From: Sphagnum magellanicum
Taxonomy: Eukaryota; Streptophyta; Sphagnopsida; Sphagnales; Sphagnaceae
Assembly: GCA_021904315.1 (NCBI GenBank)
Contig: CM038910.1
Coordinates: 15,128,001-15,192,000, forward strand
Reading direction: 5' to 3'
Length of the DNA: 64,000 bases
The notes under the pieces were generated by a model that searched no databases, was not told the origin of the DNA, and was given only the letters and a program-made list of their open reading frames with translations. How positions within the stretch are numbered: position 1 is the first letter of the stretch; each line of letters begins with the position of its first letter. Of the stretch, positions 1 through 14,650 are shown piece by piece. The translations under genes were made by a program, and so were the position numbers.

Positions 1-477
1 GCTGGTTCACTATGGCTGGCCGGGGGATTAATAGTCATAGAAAGATGGATGAAATTTCTTCCACCCAACTTGTACTCGGGTTAAAAAAAATACATGCAGA
101 CAAAGCAGGTTACCCTAGTACCAAGGCTGGTTTAGAAGCATGCTACCTAATAATTGATTTTTTGGGTGAGATATGTTTTTGGCAGTAAAAAAATGAGTAA
201 AAATAAAAAATCAGCATTATATTAAATAAATAAAGAAGATATTATTGCTTAAGAGCTCGGTTCAGATTTTTTGGCATGCCAGGTGCATATTTTTCAGAAT
301 TTTCAGTAATTAAAAAAAATTAATGATTTAATGCCTAGTTAGGCTACTAGGGTAGTTTTATAGTTTTTATGGGCTCCAATTACCAATCGAAAAGTATCCA
401 TAAATTTATTATAATTTAAAATCCAATTAAAAATTGTAGGTAGGTGGGTATTAGTGAAATAATAATTGTAGGTTGTT

Positions 478-494
478 GGGGGGGGGGGGGGGGG
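478..494. repeat. 17-base G run
   Basis: An uninterrupted G homopolymer immediately upstream of the TATA-like box. A similar 16-base run occurs at 10213-10228. Length may be uncertain because homopolymers are error-prone in assemblies. Confidence 0.8.
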
Positions 495-496
495 TG

Positions 497-504
497 TATT
501 TAAA
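497..504 (+). promoter_or_regulatory. TATA-like box upstream of the E2 gene
   Basis: TATTTAAA lies just after a G-run and about 190 bp before the ATG, followed by a GA/GT-rich leader with no ATG. Position and context fit a core promoter; this is inference. Confidence 0.35.
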
Positions 505-685
505 AAAATAAAAATAAAAATAGGGTGAAAGGAGGGAGGGAGCGAGGGAGAAGAGGAACCGGAGGAGGTCGGGGGGCGTTTTGCCGGGTCGTCAGTAGTA
601 ACGGGAGTTTGGGGGGAGTTTTGTAGCAGATCGGCTTCGCGCGGGGGTCGGGGGTGGAGGTTGTGGTTTGTTGCTACTACGGCTC

Positions 686-3180
<2,495 letters not shown>

Positions 3181-4290
3181 GATGAAAAACATGCACAGCA
3201 CAACAAGATGTACATCATGTCAGTTCTTTTTGGGGTGGGAGACAATGATGATGATTGTTGCACCCAGAGTGTATTGATGGAGAACTGAAACATTTTCTGC
3301 CTCTGGTCATGGGTTTAGTGAACTATGGTTTGAAGTCCCAATATATGTCTAGGGTTCCTGACATGTACCTGAGGTTAAGTAGTCAGGGTCTTTGTCAGTC
3401 TCAGGTTAGGGGAGATAGTGTCCTAATGCCTTCATCTGTGTCCATCCCTTCTTGCACATCCTGGAGTTATAAGCTTTCCACAGCTTTGCTAATCCCTGCA
3501 CTTGGGTGACATCTTGCTGTGTTTGATCGATTGCTGGCTGTGTGGCAGGGACTTGTCCTCTGTGCCACTGCAGCACAGGCAAATCTGTCATGCATTGTGG
3601 TCAATTGCATTGTTCTGTCCGTGTTTTCTGTTCACTGTTTTGTCCTTATGTTTGTGAGGGAGAACTATTATGGGGTATCTGAAAAGGATGTAATGGTACT
3701 TGCTTAACTCTGGTGAAAGTACTTAAAGACTCACCTTGCTTCTACATTGTGGAGGACTGTCTACTTTATATCTTGTCCCAACAGGTCTTTTGCTGGCTGA
3801 AGCCATCCAAGTTCTTTGTTCTTTGTGAAAGCCAACTGGGTGTCAACTTCCAGCTTGAGTGCATTGTGGATCACATGGTTGATGCACAATGCAGGTTTGT
3901 ACTTCAGCTGCTAAAAATTAAAGTTGATAAATGCTTGTGTTGAGGCCTGGCTAGCCTTTGATGGATGGTCAATATGGTTGTCACCAAGAATTTCTGATGT
4001 TGATGTCCGGCGACTTATTATTTTCGAAGGCATGTACTTGTGTTGTGTATATATTGAAAATGTATCCTTGTTGGTCCTTGTCTAGCAGGAGGGTGGTCCC
4101 GTAATGTATGCATTTTGGTTTGCAAACACCAACTTATTACTTTCATGTCTGATGGTTCTCAACAGAAAATGTTAAGCATTGTGTGAAGTATCAGCAGTCA
4201 AGTTTCCAGTAGTTATGAAGATTATGATGATGTTCCTAGCAATAAAATAAAGCCTAGCTTTGTGTGTCATGCTGCATTTTCTTTCTGCTA
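3181..4290 (+). other. Probable 3' region of the E2 gene, with poly(A)-signal-like AATAAA at 4241
   Basis: T/G-rich, stop-dense sequence without coding features follows the E2 stop codon. The hexamer AATAAA at 4241-4246 overlaps a second weaker copy and could be a polyadenylation signal. If used, the 3'UTR would be about 1 kb, which is long. A nearer weak signal cannot be excluded. Confidence 0.3.
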
Positions 4291-4591
4291 GTAAGCTTAG
4301 AGTGAGTTTGGTTTGGTCATTGCTGGTGGAAGCTACGTGTGGCCCATCCTCACTTTGATAACTTCCAACATAAAACTTTTGAACTACATGTTTGAGGTTA
4401 TAAGCAGAATGGTTTTGCCATCAACTTACAGAAGACATTTGGTGGTTGTATTCACTAGTTACGGATTGAAATACCATCCCTGGTTTTCAGTTCCATATCT
4501 ATGATCTTTTGTATCAACTAGATGTTAGCTGGAACCCTTAGTATAACCTCAAACCTCAATCATTTAAGGCTCTACAATGTGCTCTCTAAAT

Positions 4592-4768
4592 ACACTAGAA
4601 AAATATGAAAAAAACAATGGAAAAGAAACCACTCTTGAAGTGATGGTATGAAAGTTAATGTGGAAATCTTGTGTGCTCATTGAACACACTAGAAAAATAT
4701 GAAAAAAAAATTGGAAAAGAAACCACTCTTGAAATGATGGTATGAAAAATTAATGTGGAAATCTTGTG
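4592..4768. repeat. Tandem duplication of about 82 bp, period 94
   Basis: Positions 4592-4673 and 4686-4768 are near-identical copies, both starting ACACTAGAAAAATATG and ending GTGGAAATCTTGTG, separated by a short spacer. No coding content. Confidence 0.85.
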
Positions 4769-7298
4769 CAGATCATTGCCAAATGTAATATCAAACTCAT
4801 GTTTCTTGGATGAAATGAAAGCTTTTATGTTCAATTTCAGTTATAGAATGAATGTTCGCACTACATATGTGGTATTACAAACACTCTTGCCACATTCGAT
4901 TAGAGTTTGTAAAAACAATGAGGGTATTACAAATGTTAGGTTGTAATGTTAAAGATTAGAGGTAACATATAACATGAGGGTAATGCAAAAGCTCCTACCA
5001 TGTCATCTTAGAGTTTGCAAAAAAATAAAATGATGCTATTGTGTTACCTTAGCCTTTTTATTTCCATTTACAATTATAATTGCAAATAATGAAGCTATTG
5101 CATTCATTTTGCCATTTTGTCATTTATTATCAACATGCTAATCACATGTAGAGGTCATTGTATATATATTTAAGAAAGCATTTCAGATAAAAGGGTATTT
5201 TTTAAGTTTGTTATGGAATATAATATATTTTGAGTTTATTTTAGATATGTTTTAGAATATATTATATATATTATAATTATATTTTAAAAATGAATTATAG
5301 GAAATCTATTTATATTTTTAGAAATTAAAAACTTTCCAATAAATTACACCTTATATTATTTTGCACATTGTTTGGAATAAAATGAAAGTGATCTCCTTGA
5401 GATGATTGAAGTTATAAAAAAAATGAGGATAATGAATTTTGCAAACTCCACATGGTTTAAGTCCCTCTACATGAAGGTTGATAATTTTAATATGTAGCGT
5501 GGGTTAAAGTATTGCAAATGTGACTTTGGGCACCTATTTCAATACTTGCATTTAGGATTAACCTTTTATTATCATTGCATGTTAAAAGGTTAGTTTAAGT
5601 CAGGGACAATAGGTGTTTACAATACATGCATTTTGTGTCATTAACATTAGGTTTCTTTTGGGGTTTGTAGGTTTAATTTGTGGTTAGTTTACGAGAGGTT
5701 ATAGTAAGTAGGTAAGTGAGCCCATGTAAGTATGGCCATGTTAGTGGGTGGTAACTATAAAAAAAGGTGGGGGGAGATAAATAATCACTTGTTCTTTGTG
5801 CAATACCTTATATTTTATAGTAGAATCCCATATTTACAAAGTAAGTAAGTAGGTGCAAATATTTAGATTCAAGTAAGTAGGCAAGCAAGCAAGTTGCAAT
5901 GTAAGTTATTGTAGTTCACCTTTTAGTTGGTGGATAAGGGGAGGAAGGAGTTTAGTTGGAAGGTGGGAAGAAAAGTAAGAATTTTCTTTTGAAAAACTAA
6001 GTACATGTAGGTAATGTGTTAAATATAGTGATTGTGTTAACCAAGTTGTGAACCCAATTTTTTTAAAAATTCCAATCTAATACCCATCCATCCAAATTGG
6101 TGCATTCATAGGTGCTAGTACAATATGGCCAACAAATTGAATCCTTAATATCTTTTATCAAAATGCAAGATGGTGGCAATTCATGTTCAAACAATCCATT
6201 AGGTCCATTGATTCCATTTTATTAAACTTCATGAAAATGTTTTTATTGAGGGAGCTTGCAAAGTAGAAGAAACAAAACAATGAGATTTTATTTTCAAAAA
6301 TATATTTATGCATTGTAAGGAGTTATATATTTTTCCACTTTATAAGCAACCCATTTGGATTTGATGTTAATTTTACCAAAAGGAGAATCAACATAACATT
6401 TTTGCTTGAAAGATTTGTTATTAAAATGTGTGATGATATTTGTTTCCTAATCATTGTTTTCATGTTTAGTAGAGAATTGACTTGTATGCATTAAAAATTG
6501 GTTTGGTTTGATAAGGTATGTTTATTTTAATCCACCACTAATCAACATATTTTGTGAAAATCCACTAATCTTTGTAGTAGTATTGATGTTTATTAATGGG
6601 GCTTGCAATTAAATATTTTTCATAATTGACAACTTAAAACCAAATCCATAACATATGATTTCACATTTCTTTTGATTTTTGGTGTTTGTAGATTTTGATC
6701 TTGCAATTGAAACTTGGAGTGGATTGAATAAGTCATTCTTGGCTTGTTTTGTTGAAGTGTGTATAGATAGCTAAAGATTGGTGCTGGGCATGTATGTTTT
6801 TTTTAATGTAATTGTTTGGTATTGCTATCAAGATTTTTTGGGAACTTCTACATATTAGTTTGCTAAGGGGCATTGGGATTGATTTCATTTTCATCTACCA
6901 AACTGATTTCAATAATCATTAAAATATTTTAAAGATTTTGAGGATGAACATGAACATTGAAGCATTACATACTAGGTCCTTCAATATATGTACCTACATA
7001 GGTTTAGTGGACCTAGTAAGTAATTTTTAAAAATCATTTTTTAAGGTTTACAATTTTAATTCAAGTGATCTAAGTCCCTATTTGATTAAGTCCCTATAAC
7101 ATAGTCCATGTATCAAATTGCGCATGAATTGTGTGTTGGGGAACAAGTTTGCACATACAATAACATAACATGATATATTTAGTTGGTAATAAATCCTACA
7201 AGTTTATTCACACAATTGGACTGCATATGTCAAATTCACTCTGACAATTGTTGAACAAAGTGCACAAGAAAAAAAAGTTACATACCTTCATAAGGGCT
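4769..7298. other. AT-rich spacer
   Basis: No gene is seen on either strand; ORFs are short and compositionally random. Around 5695-5900 there is low-complexity sequence built from GTAAGTAG/GTAGGTAAG words, a type of simple sequence that recurs in the window (17740-17890, 41460-41760, 61900-62300). Short forms of the motif GAGGGTATTRCAA occur near 4919 and 4975. Confidence 0.6.
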
Positions 7299-7430
7299 AG
7301 AGTGACCAACTAACACTCATCAACATACCGTCCATTGGATGCCCATTATGACTCAATTGTGAATGAACCTCAATCAATTGAGTTAATATTTGGTTTCACT
7401 TTGGTAACCCATTCCATAGGAAGTAGGTCC
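7299..7430 (+). repeat. Dispersed repeat, subtype 2, copy 1
   Basis: It begins GAGTGACCAACTAACACTCA and includes a stretch with GTGAATGAACCTCAA and GAGTTAATATTTGGTTTCAC. The same stretch occurs reversed at 17889-18003. It shares its head with subtype 1. An 85-codon ORF across it is fortuitous. Confidence 0.65.
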
Positions 7431-9520
7431 TATATAAGTGGCTACACTATTTTGGAATGGAGCAAAAGAATGGGTGCAATTATGAAAATCTTCACTTCAA
7501 TAGCCAAGTTGTATGGAATCTTAAATGCTAAACCTTACCCATGCATATTTGAACATAGGGATCGAGAGTTATATTACATAACATGGGTATGAACACAAGT
7601 TGCCTCCAAGAAAAGGCTTTATATATAAATATGTACATTGGTAGTTTGAATAAACCTTGTCAAGGAATTATGGTATCTCTTGGGTATGGTCCAATTTTAT
7701 ACATGGAAGGCAAGGGTTTGATTTACTAGGGTTCATAGTACATACCCAAATTCTTATTTGGTTTATAAAACCATTTAGTATAAAACCAACACTAGGTATG
7801 CACCACCACAATAATGTGTAAGACATAGTTCTGAGAAAAAAATGAAAAGTGTGGTACATTAAAAATAAAATAAAATAATATGGTAAAAAATAAACTCTAT
7901 GTGTTTTCTGATTGAAAATAGATCATATAAGCCTCTCCTTATGGTTTGTTACATTATTTTTGGGTTTATTTTGTTTACAAATATGTATGATGCACAAACA
8001 ATTAAAACAATAAAGAATGCCCTTATTTTTTGCCCCACAATAAAACAATTTGAGGCCAACATATATTTTCCCTTCTTACCTTTTGTGCAATTTTGTGATG
8101 TAGTCAAAGTGGCATCCATCCACAAGAAGATTTAGCAAAATTTGAATATGACCGAGATATGAAAGTAAAAAACATTTAAGTACCCTTATATATTATTGGC
8201 TAATTTATAGAAATATCTAAATTTTTTTTTCAGAAAATAAAAACCTAGCAAAGTTGGACCATATCTTACATAAGAAACGCTTTGTGTAGATTGAAAGTTC
8301 TTTCTAGGTAAAAACAAAGTTATGAACATTGGCCCTAGAAAAAATTTAACAATTGGTAAGGGATGGTCAATTTGCTAATTAAACTTGACAAACTTTCTTA
8401 CAAGAAAACATAATTGTTTTCATCGAATCATTTTTAAAATCAATTCATTGTCACTTGTAGTGTGGAATAATTCGAAACCCAAGTGGAATAAGAAAAAGAA
8501 AGAAAGAAAAATGATACACCTATTGGGTGTGGTTTGAGAAAGTGGGCAAAAATAATAGTAGTGCCAATAATACTTATGCATGTGAAAAATCATCAAAATA
8601 TATCAAGATAATTTTGATTTGTATTTGAACATATTATTTTGCAAAGCCTCTTAGGCACCTTACAAATCATTTGGGAAGGTTGGGTCACACATGGGTTTAA
8701 CTATGCTTTGGCTTGCAAATTTAGGGTTTTTAATTTGGAGGCACATTAAACATTTGTAAGGTGGCTTCCAAGCTAGGAAAACTTTTATTTTGTAAAGAAC
8801 TTGCATATTAAACTGAAATTTTATGATTTTATGTGTTGGGAAAAGGCACCGTAGAAACATTCATTTATTTGAATGTTAGGGAAGAAGGGAGGGAGTTGAA
8901 GCAATTCCTCGTGCCTAAAAGAGTAAGGGCCTTTGGCACTATCAGTTTTCCCTTGTGTAAAACATGGACTTAATTTAGAAGGAATTTGCTAAGAATAAAA
9001 ACTCTATAAATTCTTAAAGCTTGTTAAAAATTTCTACCTAGGGAAATCTTTGAAAATACAAAGAGGTAAAACATGGGGCATATGTTTGTAGTGTAGTTGG
9101 GGGGTGCCTTGCCTTATCGCACTAAAATTTTTCCTTTGCAAATGACATGCATTTCAAAAAGGTAATGCCCATTTAATCGGATGTTTTATTTTCAAAAACA
9201 TTCACTTTCATTTTCTTAAAGTCTTTTGGTGAGGAATCATGGGAAAAAATAAATATAAAAATAAAAATCCACTTGTTGCATTATGCTTGGTAAAGCTTTG
9301 GCCACAAGCTTTATGATAATTAAAGACTTGTACATACCCTCATTTTGGTAAGCATGTTTTATCCTACACAAAATTGAGTTAGTGTCTTATGGGGTTAGTA
9401 AAAAGGAATATGTGATCCAACACATCCCACCAGGCTGCATCATCCATTGGAAAGCCATAGTTATCACTTAGTTGTGGATTAACCACAACATTGAGGTCAC
9501 CATGTTATGGAACCTAATTA
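7431..9520. other. AT-rich spacer with a short dispersed repeat
   Basis: No gene is seen. Positions 8116-8180 (containing CCACAAGAAGATTTAGCAAA and ending AAAAAACATTTAAG) match 18377-18447 closely, so a second short repeat family is present. A related fragment lies near 44400. Another subtype head-like piece is near 9420-9460. Confidence 0.5.
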
Positions 9521-9695
9521 GAGTGAACCAACACCCATTAATGCATCATGTAGGATGGATGTTAATTTTATATTGGAAACATTGTTTTATTGTATTCGTA
9601 TTCCATAGTTAACCATATATGTACTAACCATCCATATGGTTCATAAACAACTAGAAGTTTCCAATGGATGGTGCATTGGTGGTTGCTAGGCTAGG
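9521..9695 (+). repeat. Dispersed repeat, subtype 1, copy 1, with an inverted half-copy at its end
   Basis: The head GAGTGAACCAACACCCATTA is followed by a CATGTAGGATGGATG block, GGAAAC and TTCCATAGTTAACCAT. At 9658-9695 the head reappears in reverse orientation (CCAATGGATGGTGCATTGG), so the locus resembles a pair of facing copies or an element with inverted ends. Confidence 0.6.
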
Positions 9696-11574
9696 TAGGG
9701 TAAACATGTCAATGTCCGAATAGTTATGGACCTAAAGAACATGTGTTTGTTTATGTTTCACTTTTAGCTTGTTAGTTCAAAACTCACTAAGTGGACCTCA
9801 TATTCACACCCATATACCAATTTGTAGACTTGGGTTTTGGGTTAGAAATAAAGAAGATAAAGTCTTCCAAAGTGGGGGGCGGGGTGTACAATTTTTTGTT
9901 TAATGTTTCTTGTGAACATATTGCTTTGTATGTGTAACTCAAATGCCATCCTATAATGAAACAAAATAGACTTTGCATTCAAACAACATCCCACCCATTA
10001 CCAAATTCACATAGTTGATTTTAATTCACACATTCCATTTTGTGACAATGTGCATAAATGTTAATGATCATGATTTGAGCATCAATTTTTTTTAAAACAT
10101 TTGTTTTGTCATGCAAATATTATTGTTCCAAAATTCATAGACTTCTAAGCATTTGTTGAGAGTTTAAGCCCTATCTATATCTAGATGATGCCCAACAAGC
10201 CATGTTAAGAGAGGGGGGGGGGGGGGGGCAGGCTAGTGCAAATCTCTAGCAAACACCTTTCTTTTTGTTTAAAGTTATAGTAAACATGTTTTTGCACATT
10301 TTCTCACAGAAGTGTTATGGGAGGTGGGGGAATAATAGGGGTGACATGGATTTCTCGCAAGCACCTACATTTCCAACGAGCTCCTTCACCCTACAAGCAC
10401 CTTCTTTCATTCATTTTGTTTCAAGCTTTTATTTCAAGCATCTTTAAGAAGCAACTTCTTTCTTTCATTTTGTCTCAAACTTTTATTTCAAAGACTTTCT
10501 CTCCAATTTTTTCTTTTTGGTTCTAACAAACACCTTCTTTATCATATTTCATCTCCTTCTTTCTTTATCAACACCTTTTTTTATCTCACATAAATTTTTT
10601 TTCCAACAATCACCTTTTTTTTCATTTCATCTATTTTTTCCTATTGTCATTATTTAGGATTTGAAGATCCTCATCATCATGGTGTTTTGTAGGTGATGAT
10701 TATGGTTTTTTGGTACAAGTGTGATCTTCATAAGTGGTGTGCAGGTGGTGCTTTGTAAATGATGTTCATAGTTGGTTTTTTACTTGTAGAGTTTCATAGG
10801 TAGTGTTTGTGGTGTTTAGCAATGTGTGATGTTCATAGTGGTGTGCAAATGGTGTTTGGCAACTATTTATGAAGTTTGTGCAATTGCAAATAATTTGTTG
10901 AAGGCAATATTTTTGGTTGATGATGTTCATAAGTGGTGTTTTGGTGCTCTTGGTCACTTTGTAGGTGTTTATAAACTTTTGGAAGTAGTGTTATTGGTCA
11001 TCATGGGATCATGGTCTTTGAACTTTTGTGTGTTGATTGTTTATTTCAATTAGTTCAATAATGTTAATAATTGATGCTATGTAGTTGGTTGTGTCTTATG
11101 GCATTTGATTTTTGGTTGTGTTTTTCAGGTCTTAAAAGTCATCTTTTGGCCTTGTTGGTCTTCTTCTCTTCATAGGATAAATTGTGGTGTTCTTTTTACT
11201 CACAATATTACCCCCCACCTTCCGTCCTTAAACACTTCCCCTTCCTTTTTTTTAGAGTTGTGCAAAGTTTAGAGATTGAGTCTCCAAGGTGTGCAAGGAC
11301 ATGTAATCATCGGAATTTTGCTATGTTGTGGTTGGTAAATATTTGTGGACAACAAGGTTATTAAATATTTCTATTTATAAGAATATTTAGGTAGGCAAAA
11401 TAGGGTACTAGCTTTCATCAATTATTGTTGTACCATGTGTTTTTGATATGTGTAGTAGCTCTATGACTACAAATGCATTCATGCCTTCCTAGGCGTCTTC
11501 ATCATTAACTTCCTCGTCATAAGCCTTTCCATCCTTTACCTTTGTTGGGTTGTTATTTGTGATCATTTCATGTG
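9696..11574. other. Spacer with pyrimidine tract and G run
   Basis: No gene is seen. It holds a 16-base G run (10213-10228), a pyrimidine-rich tract with an imperfect duplication of a TTTCATTTTGT-YTCAA-CTTTTATTTCAA unit (about 10390-10500, period about 53), and T/G-rich sequence at 10700-11050 repeating GATGTTCATAGTGGTGTG-like words. Confidence 0.5.
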
Positions 11575-12745
11575 GTACAATTTTTTCATCCATGGCCTTC
11601 ACATTTAATAATCAAATCCATGTAACCTTATACATTGATTGTATCTTTAAAAAAAAAAAAAGGCTCCAATGCCCAATCCACCCAACTAACCACCATCACC
11701 TTGTTTATTTCAAGGTGGTTGTTTCTCACTATGGTTTCATCCCTCTTCTTATTAAATGTTGTCTTGAATGGTTTGAAGTGAGATATATATTTAGAGGTTG
11801 AAAGGCATGGATGTGTGTGAATGAAGTGTAACCATGTATAGTCTAAAGACTTGTGCTTGTTCTATTGTTTTTAATGTCACATGTGAGCCATGCCCATTTA
11901 AAATCAAAAGGTGACAATTGGCTTGAGAGATCCCACCTACGATTGACTTTTTGAAAAGGGAAAAAAACTCCTTGCATAGGTAAAATATGTCATCCATGCT
12001 TTGTTTTTGCATTGCCATGCAAGTTTTTGGCCTACACAAACTAATGTAACCATTGTGCTTCCATTCACTTTGGAAAATGTAGAAGGCATGTTCAAATCTA
12101 TTGATTGCATCCATAACATAATTGATAGTGAACCAATCCAATGATTTTGAAATGTTACTATAAACTTGATGTGATCCTTTTTGAGCCAAAATTTTTGCTT
12201 TAAAGTGTTGGTTGGCTTGGATGTTGGTTTCATTCGAACTCCAAATATGATTTTGAAAGTACATGTGTTGTGTTCAAATATTTGTATTTTTTTTGTAGAA
12301 TTAAAAACAAGATGCTAAGGTTAGCCCTTATATTCTAAACATTTTGAACCTTTGATGTAATGAATGTTAATTTTGGATGTCATTGGCGTTTGAACCAATA
12401 CCACCAACTGTATTTAGGTACACCATTTTGAAATGGAGTAGGTTTAAATTGTGTGATTTTGATCACCTTCATTTTCAATTGTTGTTGGGTAATGGATGGC
12501 CCCTATTTTTGCACATCCAAAACCTATGTCATTATTGCTTTTCTTTAGATTTTATTAACACACCTAATGGTCTCACTTTCCTAAGCCTGATTTTCCCATT
12601 TAGGCGGTTTAAAATAAACATGAAAGGTGTGTTCCATAACCTATTGACCCTTTCAAAGTGGTCTACCCTCTTTCCACCATGTCCATGGTTTCCACAATTT
12701 AAACACCATAGCCAGGATAACAATTTTGTTTCTTTATGGGAGCAT
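11575..12745 (-). pseudogene. Decayed pogo-like (CENP-B/DDE_1) transposase
   Basis: Read on the minus strand, fragments of a plant pogo/Tc1-type transposase follow in order. Near 12540-12370 is a CENP-B-type helix-turn-helix stretch (VLDVQK, SITQQQLKMKV, then WWYWFKR). From 12264 there is NHIWSSNETNIQA and LAQKGSHQVY, then AMQKQSMDD and KEFFSLFKKS. At about 11880 is LLILNGHGSHVTL, where the family has LDGHGSH, so a catalytic aspartate is now asparagine. From 11785 comes HFKPFKTTFNKKRDE, then WVDWALE, and KAMDEKIVP ends near 11578. The pieces lie in different frames with stops and a poly-A interruption at 11649-11660, so the gene cannot make a transposase. No terminal repeats were identified. 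Confidence 0.85.
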
Positions 12746-12749
12746 GTAT

Positions 12750-14650
12750 GAAAATGTTAAGCAACATGTTCTCCTTGTTTGGATTGTCTTGGCTTTCATC
12801 ATGCCATTTTGAGGTTTGTGAAGAACACAAAAATTCATGGTTGCTATTTTTGTTTTAGTCCCAATTTCTAGCAAATTGCAAATATACATTTCGGTTCCAC
12901 AAGAGGTATGCCTTTTTCCCTCTTATACAATTCCCATGAAATCAAGAAATGCATTAGGCTGTGGTAATGAGTCAATGCATATGTTTTTAATTCATATGTA
13001 GAAAAAATCAAAGTAAAAAATTGAAAGAAATCTTCCCAAACTAAATATATATTATGGTTGTTGTCATGCTATGATTGGGGTGAGCTTCAAAGTGTGGTAC
13101 TTTTTTAGTTGTTGAATTTTATGAAATCTTGATTAAATTGTTGAATGGACTATAAATTATTGGAACCAATGGTAATATTCGAATTTGGAGGAACTTTTTG
13201 TGTATAATTTTTTTATAATGTGATCCTTGTTAGATCAAAATCTTGTTTCAATTATATTCCTATTAAATCTTTTGAATATTTTATTGATATGAGATCATAT
13301 TCTTATTTCACTTGTATTCCTATCATATCATATTCTTGTTTCATTTGTATTCCTATCAAATCCTATTTCACTTCTATTAATATCAAATCAAACTCTTGTT
13401 TCACTTGTATTCCTATCAAATTAGATTCCTATTTCATTTTTGCATGTTCAAATTTTGTTCTCAACACGTTTAACTAGCAAATTTAGGAAATTTTGGAATT
13501 CTTTTTTAGCACATGTTTGTAGAAAACTCATGATTTGCTTCAATGAAAAAGTAAAAAAAGTGAGTGGAATCTATCCAACTGAAATGGGATTGGGCCTTTT
13601 GAATTAGCTTCTTATTATGATATAGGTGTTAGGAGTGTTAGTTTAGCAACTTAGTTAAGTATTAATTATGTTAGTGTTAAGTTGAGTTATTATAATTAAT
13701 TGTGTTTTAACTTGGAACTAGTTCATGTGTGAAAATGAGGTTCAAATTATTTAATGTTTGGGATATAATTTGAAGTTGTGAATTTTATAATCATTTTTTA
13801 TGATTCAAAATTTAAATTATTTGCAAACAAGTAGGAATCCAAGCCCAAAACATAAAATGAAAAATGATAACAAAAAAATCATGTGCAAAGAAACTTGCAT
13901 AATAACACCTAAAAATTGCAAAACAAAAAACATTGTGTGGTTTGGATAAGATGTGTTGTGAAGGTGGGTTTTGTCATTTGAGATGTGTGTGTAAACAACG
14001 ATAATTGGAAGCGTGCCAACATGATAGCACACATCACATGATTTTTGGGGGAAAATAAAGGTGTAACTTTGTCTTGAATTACATGCTATGAATTTTTAGT
14101 ACTTCAATCTTTGTAGGCTAGTAATAAATGGGGTCGTATGGTGATTGTGGGTGGGTAGATTATGAGTATCTTGTTGCCAATTCCATTATCAAATAGAGAT
14201 GGACCTATCTTTATACACGCTCTTTACTTATATGCCTAGTTAATGTCTCATTGCCAAGTAGAGGTAGGGACAATTTTGTTGAAGATTTTTATTTTTTTAA
14301 CAACTCCAACCCATTTACCAATTAGAGGCATGAGCACCTATGTCCTTTAAAGTTTATAAACCCTAAACCCATTACCAAACATAGATTGGAAATGTCCAAG
14401 TGGGATCTATTTCTTACTTTGCACAAATGGTCACCCATTACCAAACACATCGTTCCAATATAAACGTTTACATTGTTATGGCCTTTGGGGTGCTCTAATG
14501 CACATGACCAAACAAGCAAAATTCTTTCATGAATGGGTGGTGTTGAATTTTAATCGAGAAATATTTAAAACCAACCGGTAGGATTTAAAGTACACTTATT
14601 TGGGTATAGAATTAGGATCTATTTGTTTACCAGATGTTCAGTCACCAATG
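12750..14650. other. AT-rich spacer
   Basis: No gene is seen apart from possible far N-terminal remains of the transposase at the left edge. Contains a degenerate tandem repeat at 13230-13445 (separate entry). Confidence 0.5.
13230..13445. repeat. Degenerate tandem repeat, unit about 33 bp
   Basis: About six copies of a unit like TTGTTTCACTTGTATTCCTAT followed by CAAATCATATTC. Because the unit is near a multiple of three, one frame stays open and encodes CIPIK-type repeats. This is a repeat artefact rather than a gene. Confidence 0.65.

Noticed and set aside
11550..11801. 83-codon + strand ORF
   Set aside because: It is the reverse shadow of the C-terminal part of the pogo-like transposase relic.
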